Shown: positions 1 through 8,846, numbered from the stretch's first letter. The stretch is 64,000 nucleotides of DNA from Phascolarctobacterium sp. (GCA_030540395.1 JAUNWI010000002.1:124001-188000), one strand, 5' to 3'. Translations and numbers: made by a program. Notes: generated by a model from the sequence alone, not told the origin.

Positions 1-1
1 A

Positions 2-298
2 AAGGGCGTGGTCATTCGCCACTTAATTCTTCCCGGCATGCTGGATAATTCCAAGCGTGTTATCGACTGGGTGGCTAACACCTTTAAGCCCGGTCAGGTG
101 ATGTTCAGCCTGATGCATCAGTATGTACCCTGCGGTCGTGCGGCGGAGTTCCCGGAAATCAATCGCAAGGTTACCGATGAGGAATATGCCGAGGTGGAAG
201 CGTACCTTATGGCCAGCACCATTGAGGATGGCTTTGTGCAGGAGGGCGATGCGGCCTGCGAAGATTTTATTCCTTGCTTTGATGGCACAGGGGTGTAA
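2..298 (+). CDS. PflX-like radical SAM protein, C-terminal part (5' truncated by the window)
   Basis: The reading frame is open from the first bases of the window to a TAA stop, giving about 98 C-terminal residues. The segments RHLILPGMLDN and FSLMHQYVPCGRA resemble the C-terminal part of COG1313 proteins, radical SAM enzymes related to pyruvate-formate-lyase-activating enzyme. The N-terminal CxxxCxxC cluster that would prove the family lies upstream of the window. An internal GTG at 8 is not a credible start because similarity continues to the edge. Substrate unknown. Confidence 0.7.
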   Translation, partial: KGVVIRHLILPGMLDNSKRVIDWVANTFKPGQVMFSLMHQYVPCGRAAEFPEINRKVTDEEYAEVEAYLMASTIEDGFVQEGDAACEDFIPCFDGTGV

Positions 299-344
299 TG
301 ATATTGACAAAAATTGCGTAAGCTTTTATAATTTTAGTAGTAGG

Positions 345-410
345 TCATATAACTGACGGAAGTGGGTCACCACAGGGGAGTATGACCGGTGAAGCCGACC
401 GTCTGGGCAT
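345..410 (+). promoter_or_regulatory. ZTP riboswitch (pfl motif) aptamer
   Basis: The leader of the AICAR transformylase gene holds the hallmarks of the ZTP aptamer: ACTGACGGAAGTGGG followed by a CCAC partner and AGGGGAG (about 351-380), then the conserved 3' core CCGTCTGGGCA (399-409). This class senses ZTP/ZMP, intermediates that accumulate when folate-dependent AICAR formylation is limiting. The downstream gene performs exactly that step, so recognition of motif and context agree. Predicted logic is ON with ligand. Confidence 0.93.
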
Positions 411-440
411 GTAGATGCATCAGTGTGTCGGTTTTTCTTT
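394..440 (+). terminator. Expression-platform terminator of the ZTP riboswitch
   Basis: CCGAC (395-399) can pair with GTCGG (427-431), with an inner CTG/CAG and GCAT/ATGC helix, and the stem runs straight into TTTTTCTTTTT. Its 5' arm overlaps the ligand-binding CCGTCTGGGCA core, so aptamer and terminator should be mutually exclusive. Confidence 0.8.
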
Positions 441-476
441 TTGTACCGACCATGTTATTTTAAGGGAGGAAAAATG

Positions 477-1652
477 ATGAATGAATTAGCGTTAAAATAT
501 GGTTGCAATCCCAACCAAGCTAAGGCCAGAATTTATATGGCAAATGGCGCTGAGCTGCCCATTAAGGTGCTCAATGGTCGCCCTGGCTATATTAACTTTT
601 TGGATGCCTTCAACAGCTGGCAGCTGGTAAAGGAGCTGAAGGAGGCTACTGGCCTGCCCGCAGCTGCTTCCTTCAAGCATGTTAGCCCTGCTGGCGCCGC
701 TGTAGGCCTGCCTATGAGCGATACTCTGAAAAAGATTTATTATGTGGACGATTTGGAGCTGTCTCCGCTGGCCAATGCTTATGCACGTGCTCGTGGCGCT
801 GACCGCATGAGCTCCTATGGTGATTTTGTAGCTTTGTCCGATATTTGTGATGTGCAAACTGCCAAAATGCTCCATCGTGAGGTTTCCGATGGCGTGATTG
901 CTCCTGGCTACACTGAGGAAGCTCTGGCTGTGCTGAAAACTAAGCGCAAGGGTACCTATAACATCATCCAAATTGACCCTGATTACAAGCCTGAATTGAC
1001 TGAAAGTAAGCAGGTTTTTGGTATTACCTTTGAGCAGGACCGTAACGAGGCCAAGATTACCGAGGCTTTGCTGGAGAATCGTCCTACTGTGAACAAGGAA
1101 ATTCCTGAAGCTGCAGCTCGCGATTTGCTGATTTCTCTCATCGTTTTGAAATATACCCAATCTAATTCCGTGTGCTATGTAAAGGATGGCCAAGCCATCG
1201 GCATTGGTGCCGGCCAACAATCCCGTGTGCATTGCACTCGCTTGGCAGGTAACAAGGCTGATATTTGGTGGCTGCGCCAAAATCCGAAGGTACTGGCACT
1301 GCCCTTTAAGGACAGCATTCGCCGTCCCGACCGTGACAATACCATCGATGTGTATATTTCCGATGACTACGAAGATGTTTTGGCAGACGGCATTTGGGAA
1401 AACTTCTTCACGGAAAAACCGGAGCCCCTCACCCGTGCTGAGAAAAAGGCTTGGCTGGCAGAGCTGAAGGATGTTGCTTTGGGTAGCGACGCTTTCTTCC
1501 CCTTTGGCGACAATATTGAACGTGCTCATCGTAGCGGTGTGCAATATATTGCCCAAGCAGGCGGTTCCATTCGCGATGACAATGTTATCGAAACCTGCGA
1601 CAAGTATGGTATTGCGATGGCCTTTACCGGCCTGCGCCTGTTCCATCACTAA
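477..1652 (+). CDS. AICAR transformylase, stand-alone PurH C-terminal domain
   Basis: A 391-residue protein corresponding to the transformylase half of PurH, which formylates AICAR to FAICAR with 10-formyl-THF in purine synthesis. The catalytic Lys-His pair is seen in SFKHVSPAGAA (K67, H68), and the later segment SNSVCYVKDGQAIGIGAGQQSR is typical of the family. The IMP cyclohydrolase domain is absent, so cyclisation must be supplied by a separate protein. ATG 477 is preferred over ATG 474 because GGGAGG (464-469) then lies 7 nt upstream. The gene follows a ZTP riboswitch and is monocistronic, ending at a strong terminator. Confidence 0.93.
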   Translation: MNELALKYGCNPNQAKARIYMANGAELPIKVLNGRPGYINFLDAFNSWQLVKELKEATGLPAAASFKHVSPAGAAVGLPMSDTLKKIYYVDDLELSPLANAYARARGADRMSSYGDFVALSDICDVQTAKMLHREVSDGVIAPGYTEEALAVLKTKRKGTYNIIQIDPDYKPELTESKQVFGITFEQDRNEAKITEALLENRPTVNKEIPEAAARDLLISLIVLKYTQSNSVCYVKDGQAIGIGAGQQSRVHCTRLAGNKADIWWLRQNPKVLALPFKDSIRRPDRDNTIDVYISDDYEDVLADGIWENFFTEKPEPLTRAEKKAWLAELKDVALGSDAFFPFGDNIERAHRSGVQYIAQAGGSIRDDNVIETCDKYGIAMAFTGLRLFHH

Positions 1653-1689
1653 GAGTATTCAATAAATAATTTAATCGGCCTAAAAAAGT

Positions 1690-1724
1690 AAAAGAGCCTG
1701 CCCTGTGTCTGGGTAGGCTCTTTT
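1690..1724 (+). terminator. Rho-independent terminator after the AICAR transformylase gene
   Basis: Inverted repeat AAAAGAGCCTGCCC / GGGTAGGCTCTTTT with a 7-nt loop and one G-U pair. The T run at its end serves the plus strand and the A run could serve the minus strand. Confidence 0.85.
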
Positions 1725-1772
1725 CTGCTCTACAGCACTCCTGTCACATTATGAGGTGTATTTTAAGAAATA

Positions 1773-1809
1773 AAAAACAGCAACCCTCTTAGCGAGAATT
1801 GCTGTTTTT
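1773..1809 (-). terminator. Terminator of the DAACS symporter gene
   Basis: AAAAACAGCAA (1773-1783) pairs with TTGCTGTTTTT (1799-1809). The hairpin lies 16 bases beyond the stop codon of the minus-strand symporter and ends in a U run on that strand. Confidence 0.8.
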
Positions 1810-1824
1810 CTAGTCAACGGATTT

Positions 1825-3093
1825 TTAAGCCAGGTCATCCTTCAAATCGTTGTTAGTCATAGCGCAAACGGTGGAGTCGGACCAAACATTTTCTGCAGTT
1901 TCAATCATATCGATGACTGCGTAAATCGGCAGGATAATGCCCATAACGCCCACCGGAGCACCCATGGAGGATACTAGGGACAAAGTCAGGAAATAGCAGC
2001 CCATAGGCACGCCAGCGTTACCAACAGCGGCAAATACAGAAATGCAAACCCAGGTCAGCATGGTGCCCATGGTCAGCTCTACGCCACCATTTTGCAGGAC
2101 AAAGAGAGAGGTTACCAAAATGAAGGCTGCGCAGCCGTTCATGTTGATGGTCGTACAAATAGGCAGCACAAAGCGGGTAACCTCCTTGCGTGCTTTCAGA
2201 TTCATTTCTGCAGAAGCCAAGGTTACAGGCAAGGTTGCAGCAGAGCTCTTGGTGAAGAGAGCAACCGCCAAAGCCGGGGACATCTTGCGGAAAACATCAA
2301 TAGGATTCAGGCCTCTTGCAAGCAGGAATAGGGGCAGAACGATGAACATTTGGATAAAGTTGCCGCCCATAACCACAGCCATATATTTACCCAATGCACC
2401 CACAATTACGCCAGCTTCAATTTGAGCAGAAAGCTGAGCTGCAAAGGCAACGATACCAATGGGCAGAACCTTCATAAGACCACGGATCATGGTAAAGAGC
2501 ACCTCTTGCAGACCAAAGACGAACTTGAGCACTACTTCGCGGTTTTCGTTTTTGGGAGCACAGGCAATACCCATACCCACTGCACCGGCAATAGAAAGCA
2601 CGGACAGTACATTACCCTCCAGGAAGGGTCTAACCATGTTGTTAGGCACAACATTTAAGAAATGGTTATAATAAGACAGGCTAGCATATTTCTTGGTTGC
2701 ACCAGCAGCTGCACCAATCAAATCGCTGGGCAGGTTGCCTGGAGCAATAATAATATACAGAGCCAGTGCCACAAAGGAAGCGGCAAAGGTAGTCAGTAAA
2801 GTATAGGTAATGGTGCGTACAAAAATCTTGCCAGTGTTCTTTTCTGCACCTAAGCTTGCCAGTGTAGTAATAACGGCTAAGGCAATAGTAGGTACAGCAA
2901 TAAACTGGAACAAACGGGTAAAGATGGTGGCAACAAAGTCACACATCTCGTTAATGGTGCCATTGCCCAGCATACCTAAAATGCCGCCAATAATCAATGC
3001 AGCAATCCAAAAATACAATTGCTTGTTGCTTCCCTGTTGACGCTGAGCGTCCATTGCCTCTTGGGCAGTTTGTTTCACATCCTTATTTTCCAT
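1825..3093 (-). CDS. DAACS-family cation:dicarboxylate/amino acid symporter
   Basis: A 422-residue polytopic membrane protein of the sodium:dicarboxylate symporter family (SDF). Family signatures are the serine-rich hairpin segment FTKSSAATLPVT and the NMNGCA motif of TM7, where transporters of acidic amino acids or dicarboxylates usually have NMDG, so here the Asp is Asn. Hydrophobic segments run across the protein after a short Gln-rich N-terminus. It imports a carboxylate or amino acid with Na+ or H+; the exact substrate (serine/threonine, glutamate, aspartate or C4-acid) cannot be read. The start ATG is preceded by AAGGAAGG. Single gene with its own promoter and terminator. Confidence 0.88.
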   Translation of the reverse strand: MENKDVKQTAQEAMDAQRQQGSNKQLYFWIAALIIGGILGMLGNGTINEMCDFVATIFTRLFQFIAVPTIALAVITTLASLGAEKNTGKIFVRTITYTLLTTFAASFVALALYIIIAPGNLPSDLIGAAAGATKKYASLSYYNHFLNVVPNNMVRPFLEGNVLSVLSIAGAVGMGIACAPKNENREVVLKFVFGLQEVLFTMIRGLMKVLPIGIVAFAAQLSAQIEAGVIVGALGKYMAVVMGGNFIQMFIVLPLFLLARGLNPIDVFRKMSPALAVALFTKSSAATLPVTLASAEMNLKARKEVTRFVLPICTTINMNGCAAFILVTSLFVLQNGGVELTMGTMLTWVCISVFAAVGNAGVPMGCYFLTLSLVSSMGAPVGVMGIILPIYAVIDMIETAENVWSDSTVCAMTNNDLKDDLA

Positions 3094-3140
3094 GTAAAGA
3101 TAAACCTTCCTTCCTCATAATTACAAACCCTAAAACACCT

Positions 3141-3194
3141 CTCCTATTTTAGGAGGATATATGCTATTATATCAAATTACAATAAAAAAAACAA
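3141..3194 (-). promoter_or_regulatory. Promoter and leader hairpin of the DAACS symporter
   Basis: On the minus strand TTGTTT (3194-3189) and TATAAT (3171-3166) are 17 bp apart. Just downstream the leader contains CTCCTaaaatAGGAG (3155-3141), a small hairpin carrying a Shine-Dalgarno-like AGGAG that starts no ORF. A regulatory role is possible but not shown. Confidence 0.6.
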
Positions 3195-3250
3195 TGAATA
3201 CAAAAAAGTAGTATTGCCTGTCACTTAGGCAGCTTTTTTAAGCAGCTAGC

Positions 3251-4084
3251 TTACATTCTGGTGCCGTTGCTCAGACGGATACGTTCAGTCTTGGCTTCGG
3301 CCAGCTGGGCCTGATTAATCATGCCATATTTATGCATGGCAGCCAAAACCAGCAGCTGACGCTTTTTGCAATCTTGGGGGTTTTCTAAGGGATTGAGAGC
3401 GCTGGGGGCGTAGGGCAGGGCAGCGATAACTGCTGCTTCGGCCAAGCTAAGGGCGGAGGGTGCTTTGCCAAAATATTTATTGGCAGCCTGCTTGATGCCG
3501 TTGGCACCGGCGCCAAAGTAGGTGGTGTTCAAATAAAGCTCCAAAATTTCGTCCTTAGTATAATTATCCTCCAGCATTAGCGAAAGAATGGCCTCTTCAA
3601 TTTTGCGCTCCATGCTTTGCTCATGGGTAAGAAAAACATTTTTAACAAATTGTTGGGTGAGGGTGCTGCCGCCCTGCACGACCTCGCCGGCAGTGATGTT
3701 TACTAGAAGGGCACGTAATACGCCGTCCACTGCAATAGCGCCGTGGTTATAATAATCGTGGTCCTCAATGGCAATCAAGGCCTTGGGAATATCCTGACTC
3801 ATGGACTTTAAGGGCGTCCACTGGGGGTTTTGGCGAATTGGGTCAATAACCTCTTCCATATTAAAGGCCAGATAGAATTTTTGCATGGGGGAGGGCCAGG
3901 TTTTGCGGTCCGGCAATAGGCTTACAAAAAGGGCCATGGCCGCAGATTTTTCATGTTTATTTATTTGTTGTTGCTGCTGCTCCTGCTTGGTTGGCGGCGT
4001 GGTAGGGGTTGGCTTACTTGTGGCTGAATCATAGGCCACCATACCAGCAAAAATTAGTAGAGACATAACGATGGTTTTTATCAT
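3251..4084 (-). CDS. Family 51 peptidoglycan glycosyltransferase (monofunctional transglycosylase-like)
   Basis: A 277-residue protein that polymerises lipid II into glycan strands on the outer face of the inner membrane. An N-terminal hydrophobic anchor (residues 1-17) is followed by a Pro/Gln-rich spacer, then the GT51 domain with catalytic EDHDYYNH (E107), QGGSTLTQQFVKN (137-149), RKIEEA (160-165) and ILELYLNTTYFG (180-191). No transpeptidase domain follows, unlike class A penicillin-binding proteins. It is divergent from argC and has its own promoter. A purely monofunctional role is inferred from length. Confidence 0.9.
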   Translation of the reverse strand: MIKTIVMSLLIFAGMVAYDSATSKPTPTTPPTKQEQQQQQINKHEKSAAMALFVSLLPDRKTWPSPMQKFYLAFNMEEVIDPIRQNPQWTPLKSMSQDIPKALIAIEDHDYYNHGAIAVDGVLRALLVNITAGEVVQGGSTLTQQFVKNVFLTHEQSMERKIEEAILSLMLEDNYTKDEILELYLNTTYFGAGANGIKQAANKYFGKAPSALSLAEAAVIAALPYAPSALNPLENPQDCKKRQLLVLAAMHKYGMINQAQLAEAKTERIRLSNGTRM

Positions 4085-4114
4085 AACTATACCTCTTTCT
4101 TTTTGTTATTCTCT

Positions 4115-4144
4115 ATTGTAGCAGGAAGTGTGTATTTTTGTAAA
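4115..4144 (-). promoter_or_regulatory. Promoter of the GT51 glycosyltransferase gene
   Basis: On the minus strand TTTACA (4144-4139) and TACAAT (4120-4115) are 18 bp apart, about 31 bp before the start codon. Confidence 0.6.
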
Positions 4145-4252
4145 GTAAAGTGAAAAAAAGGCTAGGAAAATTCGCCTTTAAGTAGTAAAATAGGTAGTAT
4201 AAAATGGATGAGTGTTTCTTGCCCTTTTTATAAAGAAATTTTACAAAAGCTC

Positions 4253-4282
4253 TTGCAAGTTTATGCAGAGAAGTTGTATAAT
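4253..4282 (+). promoter_or_regulatory. Promoter of the argCJBDF operon
   Basis: TTGCAA (4253-4258) and a perfect TATAAT (4277-4282) are separated by 18 bp, 24 bp before the argC start. I could not identify a convincing ArgR box; the sequence around the -10 is AT-rich but not a clean palindrome. Confidence 0.7.
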
Positions 4283-4306
4283 TATCATTCGTAAAGGAGG
4301 ATGGAT

Positions 4307-5341
4307 ATGAGAGCAAGTGTTATCGGCGCAACCGGCTATGCAGGTGTGGAGCTTTTAAGGCTTTTGGATGGACATCCTGAGGCAGAAATTGCCACTATTA
4401 CTTCCGAAAGCAGCACTGGCGAGGCTATCGCCAGCATGTATCCCCATTTGGCCGGCAGAATTGAAAAAAATCTGCAGTCCATGCAGGAAATTGAACAAAT
4501 TGCTGCTGACAGCGATGTTATTTTTATCGCCCTGCCTCATGGCCATGCCATGAAAATTGGTAAAAAGCTGCGTGGCAGCAAAACGAAGATTATTGATTTG
4601 GGCGGAGACTATAGATTTAGAGATTATCGCGTCTTTGAAGAGTGGTACAAGGTGAAGCACGAGGACTCGGAGGCCAAGGCTGTGTACGGACTGACGGAGC
4701 TTTACCGAGATCAGGTTAGAGAGGCTAGTTTGGTGGCCAATCCTGGCTGCTATACTACCTGCAGCATTTTAGCCATGGTGCCGCTTTTGAAATATGATTT
4801 GATTGAGCATCAGGGCATCATTGTGGACGCCAAGTCCGGCACCAGCGGTGCGGGACGCAGCCTGAAGGCAGGCAGTCTGTACTGCGCGGTGAATGAGAGC
4901 TTTAAGGCTTATGGTGTGGCCAGCCATCGTCATACTCCGGAAATCGAGCAAATTTACAGCGAGTTTGCCGGTGAGCCTGTGGTAATTCAGTTCACTCCCC
5001 ATTTGCTCCCTGTGGACAGGGGCATTTTGGCAACCTGCTACGGCCAGTTAAAAGAGGGCGTGACGGACGCGCAAATTGAAGAGGCCTATCAGGCCATGTA
5101 TGGCAAGGAGTTTTTCATCCGCTTGCGTGGCAAGGGCGGCTGCCCGGAGCTGAAGAATGTGCGTGCATCCAATTATGTGGATTTGGGTTGGCAAACTGAT
5201 AAGCGCACGGGTCGCATTATCGTGATGAATTGTATTGATAATTTGGTGAAGGGAGCAGCGGGACAGGCTGTGCAGAATATGAACGTCATGTTCGGCATTG
5301 ATGAAACAAGTGGTCTGCGTGCATTACCGATAGTTCCTTAA
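4307..5341 (+). CDS. argC: N-acetyl-gamma-glutamyl-phosphate reductase
   Basis: A 344-residue enzyme reducing N-acetylglutamyl phosphate to the semialdehyde with NADPH, third step of arginine synthesis. The N-terminal Rossmann motif GATGYAG (8-14) and the catalytic cysteine in ANPGCYTT (C148) are intact. ATG 4307 is chosen over the in-frame ATG 4301, because AAGGAGG ends at 4300 and only 4307 has a usable spacing of 6 nt. It is first in an argC-J-B-D-F run on one strand. Confidence 0.97.
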   Translation: MRASVIGATGYAGVELLRLLDGHPEAEIATITSESSTGEAIASMYPHLAGRIEKNLQSMQEIEQIAADSDVIFIALPHGHAMKIGKKLRGSKTKIIDLGGDYRFRDYRVFEEWYKVKHEDSEAKAVYGLTELYRDQVREASLVANPGCYTTCSILAMVPLLKYDLIEHQGIIVDAKSGTSGAGRSLKAGSLYCAVNESFKAYGVASHRHTPEIEQIYSEFAGEPVVIQFTPHLLPVDRGILATCYGQLKEGVTDAQIEEAYQAMYGKEFFIRLRGKGGCPELKNVRASNYVDLGWQTDKRTGRIIVMNCIDNLVKGAAGQAVQNMNVMFGIDETSGLRALPIVP

Positions 5342-5426
5342 CACAGAAGAATTTATAAATATAATATTGCTCCATTCCCTCCACAATATCATATTTAGTA
5401 AATTTAATAGTAAAGAAGGTTATAAA

Positions 5427-6632
5427 ATGAACAAAATTGAAGGGTGGGTAACTGCTCCGCAGGGCTTTATTGCTGCGGGTGTGAAGGCCGGCATTAAGGT
5501 GAGCGGCAATCACGATGTGGCCGTGATTTATAGTACTTCTCCTGCTGCCTGTGGTGCTGTGTTTACCCAGAATAAAATGTGTGCGGCTCCTGTTATTGTG
5601 AGCCGTGAGGTTAATCAGCATGGCTATGCGCAGGCGATTGTTGTGAACAGCGGCTGTGCCAACGCCTGCACCGGCGAGCAGGGCCTTGCCGATGCTCGCA
5701 AGATGCAGGCTCACGCAGCGGAGCTGCTGGGCATCAAGCCGGAGGAGGTTTTTGTGTGCTCCACCGGTGTCATCGGGCAATTTTTGCCCATGGACAAGCT
5801 GCTGACCGGCATCGCCGATGCCGTGGACAGCTTGGACGAGTGCGAGGGCGAAAGCTGCGCTATGGCTATTCAGACCACCGATACATTTATTAAGCGTGCA
5901 GCTTATGAAACGGAAATCGGCGGTAAAACTGTAAAATTTGCCGGCATCGCCAAGGGCGCCGGCATGATTCATCCCAATATGGCAACCATGCTGACCTTTA
6001 TCACCACTGATGCGGCCATCGCCCCCGATGTGCTGAAGCGTGCAGTGAAGAAGGCTGCGGACCAGTCCTTTAACATGGTGGTTGTGGATGGCGATACCTC
6101 TACCAATGACAGCATGATTGTGCTGGCCAACGGCTTAGCAGAAAACGAGATTATTTTGAGTGAGGAGCATCCTGATTATCCGGCCTTTTTTGAAGCTTTG
6201 GTGGCTTGTGCCACGGATTTGGCCAAAATGATTGCCCATGATGGGGAGGGTGCAACCAAGTTCCTCGAAGTAAATGTGGTGGGAGCTGCTACTTGGGCGG
6301 ATGCGAAGACCGCGGCTATGGCTATTGCCAAATCTCCGCTGGTAAAAACAGCGTTCTTTGGTGAGGACCCCAACTGGGGACGCATTGTGTGTGCAGCTGG
6401 CTACAGCGGTGCAGAGATGGTTGCGGACAAGGTTAATTTGGAAATTGGCGGCATTCGCTTGGTAGAAAATGGCATGAACTGCAATGTTCCGGCGGAAAAG
6501 CTGGCGCCGACCATGAGCCAGCATGATATTTCCATGACCATTGATTTGGCTGCTGGCAGCGAAAGTGCTACCGTTTGGACCTGCGACTTCAGCTATGAAT
6601 ATGTTAAGATTAATGGTGAATACCATACCTAA
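5427..6632 (+). CDS. argJ: Bifunctional ornithine acetyltransferase / N-acetylglutamate synthase
   Basis: A 401-residue ArgJ that moves the acetyl group from N-acetylornithine to glutamate, so the pathway recycles acetate. The autocleavage site is visible as NMATMLT; cleavage before T187 would create the nucleophile and split the protein into alpha and beta chains. The chosen ATG follows AAGAAGG; an upstream in-frame ATG at 5367 has no ribosome site. No separate argA or argE is present in the window. Whether this ArgJ is bifunctional or only recycles cannot be decided from sequence alone. Confidence 0.96.
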   Translation: MNKIEGWVTAPQGFIAAGVKAGIKVSGNHDVAVIYSTSPAACGAVFTQNKMCAAPVIVSREVNQHGYAQAIVVNSGCANACTGEQGLADARKMQAHAAELLGIKPEEVFVCSTGVIGQFLPMDKLLTGIADAVDSLDECEGESCAMAIQTTDTFIKRAAYETEIGGKTVKFAGIAKGAGMIHPNMATMLTFITTDAAIAPDVLKRAVKKAADQSFNMVVVDGDTSTNDSMIVLANGLAENEIILSEEHPDYPAFFEALVACATDLAKMIAHDGEGATKFLEVNVVGAATWADAKTAAMAIAKSPLVKTAFFGEDPNWGRIVCAAGYSGAEMVADKVNLEIGGIRLVENGMNCNVPAEKLAPTMSQHDISMTIDLAAGSESATVWTCDFSYEYVKINGEYHT

Positions 6633-6675
6633 TGCTACAGATTATAAATATTAAATTTTTAAGGAGGATTTTACA

Positions 6676-7569
6676 ATGTTGATGAACGATTCCCAAGTAC
6701 AAACTCTCGTGGAGGCACTACCTTATCTGAGCAAGTTTAAAAATAAAACCATCGTGGTTAAATATGGCGGCAACGCTATGCTCAACGATGAGCTGAAGAA
6801 TAAGGTACTGCAGGATATCGTGTTCCTGCAATGCGCTGGCATGCGTCCCGTTGTTGTACACGGCGGCGGCCCGGAAATCACCCGTATGCTGATGCAAGCT
6901 GGCAAAAAGAGCGAATTTGTTAGCGGTCTGCGTGTAACTGATGCTGAATCCGTGGGCATTGCTGAAATGGCTTTGGTTGGCAAAATCAATACTGATTTGG
7001 TAGCTCGTCTGAACACCTTGGGTGGCAAGGCTGTAGGCTTGAACGGCAAGGACTCCAATTTGATCCAAGCTAAAAAGCATTTGGCTGACGTTTATGAAAA
7101 TGGTGAAGTAAATCTGGTAGATATTGGCTATGTTGGTAATGTAGAAAAGGTTAACACCGAGCTCATCGATGTACTGCTGAACGCAGGCTTTATCCCTGTT
7201 ATTGCTCCTACCGGTGTTGGCGCTCAAGGCGAAACCTATAACATCAATGCTGATAGCGTTGCTGGTGAGGTTGCCGGTGCTCTGAAGGCTGAAAAGCTGT
7301 TGGTGTTGACCGACGTGCGCGGTATTTATTCCGACTATCGCGATGAAAACAGCTTCCTGTCTACCTTGACCTTTGAAAAGGCTCAAGAGCTGATTATCCG
7401 TGGCAAAATTGATGGCGGCATGATTCCGAAGGTTCGTGCTTGCATCACTGCTTTGAGCGGCGGCGCTAAAAAGACCCACATCATCGATGGCCGCGCTGAG
7501 CACACCATTTTGATGGAAATCCTGAGCGACAAGGGCGTTGGCACCGAGGTTGTTAAAGAATTGAAATAA
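6676..7569 (+). CDS. argB: Acetylglutamate kinase
   Basis: A 297-residue amino-acid kinase that phosphorylates N-acetylglutamate, the usual arginine-feedback step. It shows the N-terminal KYGGNAM phosphate-binding loop (29-35), VVHGGGPEI and the C-terminal KIDGGMIPK segment. An N-terminal extension of about 20 residues before the first strand is typical of arginine-inhibited hexameric forms, so feedback inhibition is inferred. A strong AAGGAGG precedes ATG 6676. Confidence 0.97.
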   Translation: MLMNDSQVQTLVEALPYLSKFKNKTIVVKYGGNAMLNDELKNKVLQDIVFLQCAGMRPVVVHGGGPEITRMLMQAGKKSEFVSGLRVTDAESVGIAEMALVGKINTDLVARLNTLGGKAVGLNGKDSNLIQAKKHLADVYENGEVNLVDIGYVGNVEKVNTELIDVLLNAGFIPVIAPTGVGAQGETYNINADSVAGEVAGALKAEKLLVLTDVRGIYSDYRDENSFLSTLTFEKAQELIIRGKIDGGMIPKVRACITALSGGAKKTHIIDGRAEHTILMEILSDKGVGTEVVKELK

Positions 7570-7626
7570 TTCTCCATATTGTGCCTCCCTTTTAAAAGGG
7601 AGGGGGACCGCTTTAGCGGTGGAGAA
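7570..7626. repeat. Compound palindromic element between argB and argD
   Basis: Outer arms TTCTCCA (7570-7576) and TGGAGAA (7620-7626) enclose two perfect palindromes, CCTCCCTTTTAAAAGGGAGG (7584-7603) and ACCGCTTTAGCGGT (7607-7620). Together they could fold as a three-way junction. The CCTCCC/GGGAGG hairpin plus a second variable hairpin inside short arms resembles the array at 53193-53371, so both may belong to one dispersed family. It lies inside the operon and is probably transcribed. Confidence 0.75.
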
Positions 7627-7655
7627 ATTAGTAGTGAGGGGGAAGTTATTTTCAA

Positions 7656-8846
7656 ATGAATAAACAAACTGTAATAGAACAGACAGAGAAATATTATCTG
7701 CCCGTCTTTGGCCGTTATCAGATGGTGATGGACCATGGACAGGGCTGCAGAGTGTGGGATAACGAGGGCAAGGAATATATCGATGCCTTTGCTGGCATCG
7801 CTGTAAACTCCTTGGGCTATAACCATCCTGTTTTGGTGAAGGCCATTGCGGACCAGGCTGCAAAGGTTATGCACTGCTCCAATTTGTATTACACCGAAAT
7901 TCAAGCCAAGGCTTTGCGCTTAGTGGCTGAAGCTACTGGCATGGATCGCATTTTCTTTGCCAACTGCGGTGCAGAGGGTAACGAGGGTGCCATGAAGCTG
8001 GCTCGTAAATATGGAGTAGCTAAGTCTCCCACCAAGTATAAAATTATTTCTGCGGACGAATCCTTCCATGGACGTACCTTTGATACCTTGGCTGCTACCG
8101 GTCATGACTACTACCACGTTGGCTATGGCCCGCTGAGTCCCGGCCATGTGCTGGTGCCCTATGCCGATATCGAAGCCTTGGAGGCAGTGATGGACGAGGA
8201 TGTGTGCGCCGTACTGTTGGAGCCTATTCAGGGTGAGGGCGGCGTGCATGTGCCCAGCGATGACTATCTCAAGCAGGTGCGTGCACTGTGCGATAAGTAT
8301 GATGCTTTGCTGATTTTTGACGAGGTACAGACCGGCGTAGCTCGCACGGGCAAATGGTTTGGTTACATGCATAGCGGCGTAAAGCCAGATGTACTGACCT
8401 TTGCCAAGGGTATTGGCGGTGGCTTCCCGGTGGCAGGCTTTGCCGTGACCGAGCGCTTGGCCCGTGTGTTCAAGCCTGGTGACCATGGTGGCACCTTCGG
8501 CGGTAACCCTCTGGCCTGTGCTGCTGTGTATGCAACCTTAGCAACCATTAAGTCTGAGGGCTTAGTAGACAAAGTTGCCCAAAAGGGCGAGTATTTCATA
8601 GGCGAGCTGAAAAAGCTGCAGGCTAAATATCCTGCTAAGGTAAAGGAAGTGCGTGGCCGCGGCTTGATTTTAGGCATGGAGCTGACCAGCGAGGGTCGTC
8701 CTGTGGTAGAGCATTGCCTGGCCAATGGCGTTATCGTGAACTGCACCGCTGGCAGCGTAATTCGCATTGTGCCGCCGTTAATTATTACTAAGGAAGAAAT
8801 AGATATGGTTGTGGCTGCCTTGGATAAGGCTTTGGCAGCCATGTAG
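7656..8846 (+). CDS. argD: Acetylornithine aminotransferase
   Basis: A 396-residue class III PLP aminotransferase converting N-acetylglutamate semialdehyde to N-acetylornithine with glutamate. The Schiff-base lysine is K251 in TFAKGIGGGFP, the cofactor-binding DEVQTG is at 222-227, and SFHGRTF (136-142) is also typical. It may also serve lysine synthesis as succinyldiaminopimelate aminotransferase in some bacteria. The start follows GAGGGGGAAG and the repeat element that separates it from argB. Confidence 0.95.
   Translation: MNKQTVIEQTEKYYLPVFGRYQMVMDHGQGCRVWDNEGKEYIDAFAGIAVNSLGYNHPVLVKAIADQAAKVMHCSNLYYTEIQAKALRLVAEATGMDRIFFANCGAEGNEGAMKLARKYGVAKSPTKYKIISADESFHGRTFDTLAATGHDYYHVGYGPLSPGHVLVPYADIEALEAVMDEDVCAVLLEPIQGEGGVHVPSDDYLKQVRALCDKYDALLIFDEVQTGVARTGKWFGYMHSGVKPDVLTFAKGIGGGFPVAGFAVTERLARVFKPGDHGGTFGGNPLACAAVYATLATIKSEGLVDKVAQKGEYFIGELKKLQAKYPAKVKEVRGRGLILGMELTSEGRPVVEHCLANGVIVNCTAGSVIRIVPPLIITKEEIDMVVAALDKALAAM

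Noticed and set aside
4253..4306. ARG box at the argC promoter
   Set aside because: AT-rich sequence around the -10 box has only one convincing half-site; not enough to call.
4113..4316. 67-codon minus-strand ORF across the argC promoter
   Set aside because: It overlaps two well-supported promoters and has no ribosome site or recognisable product.
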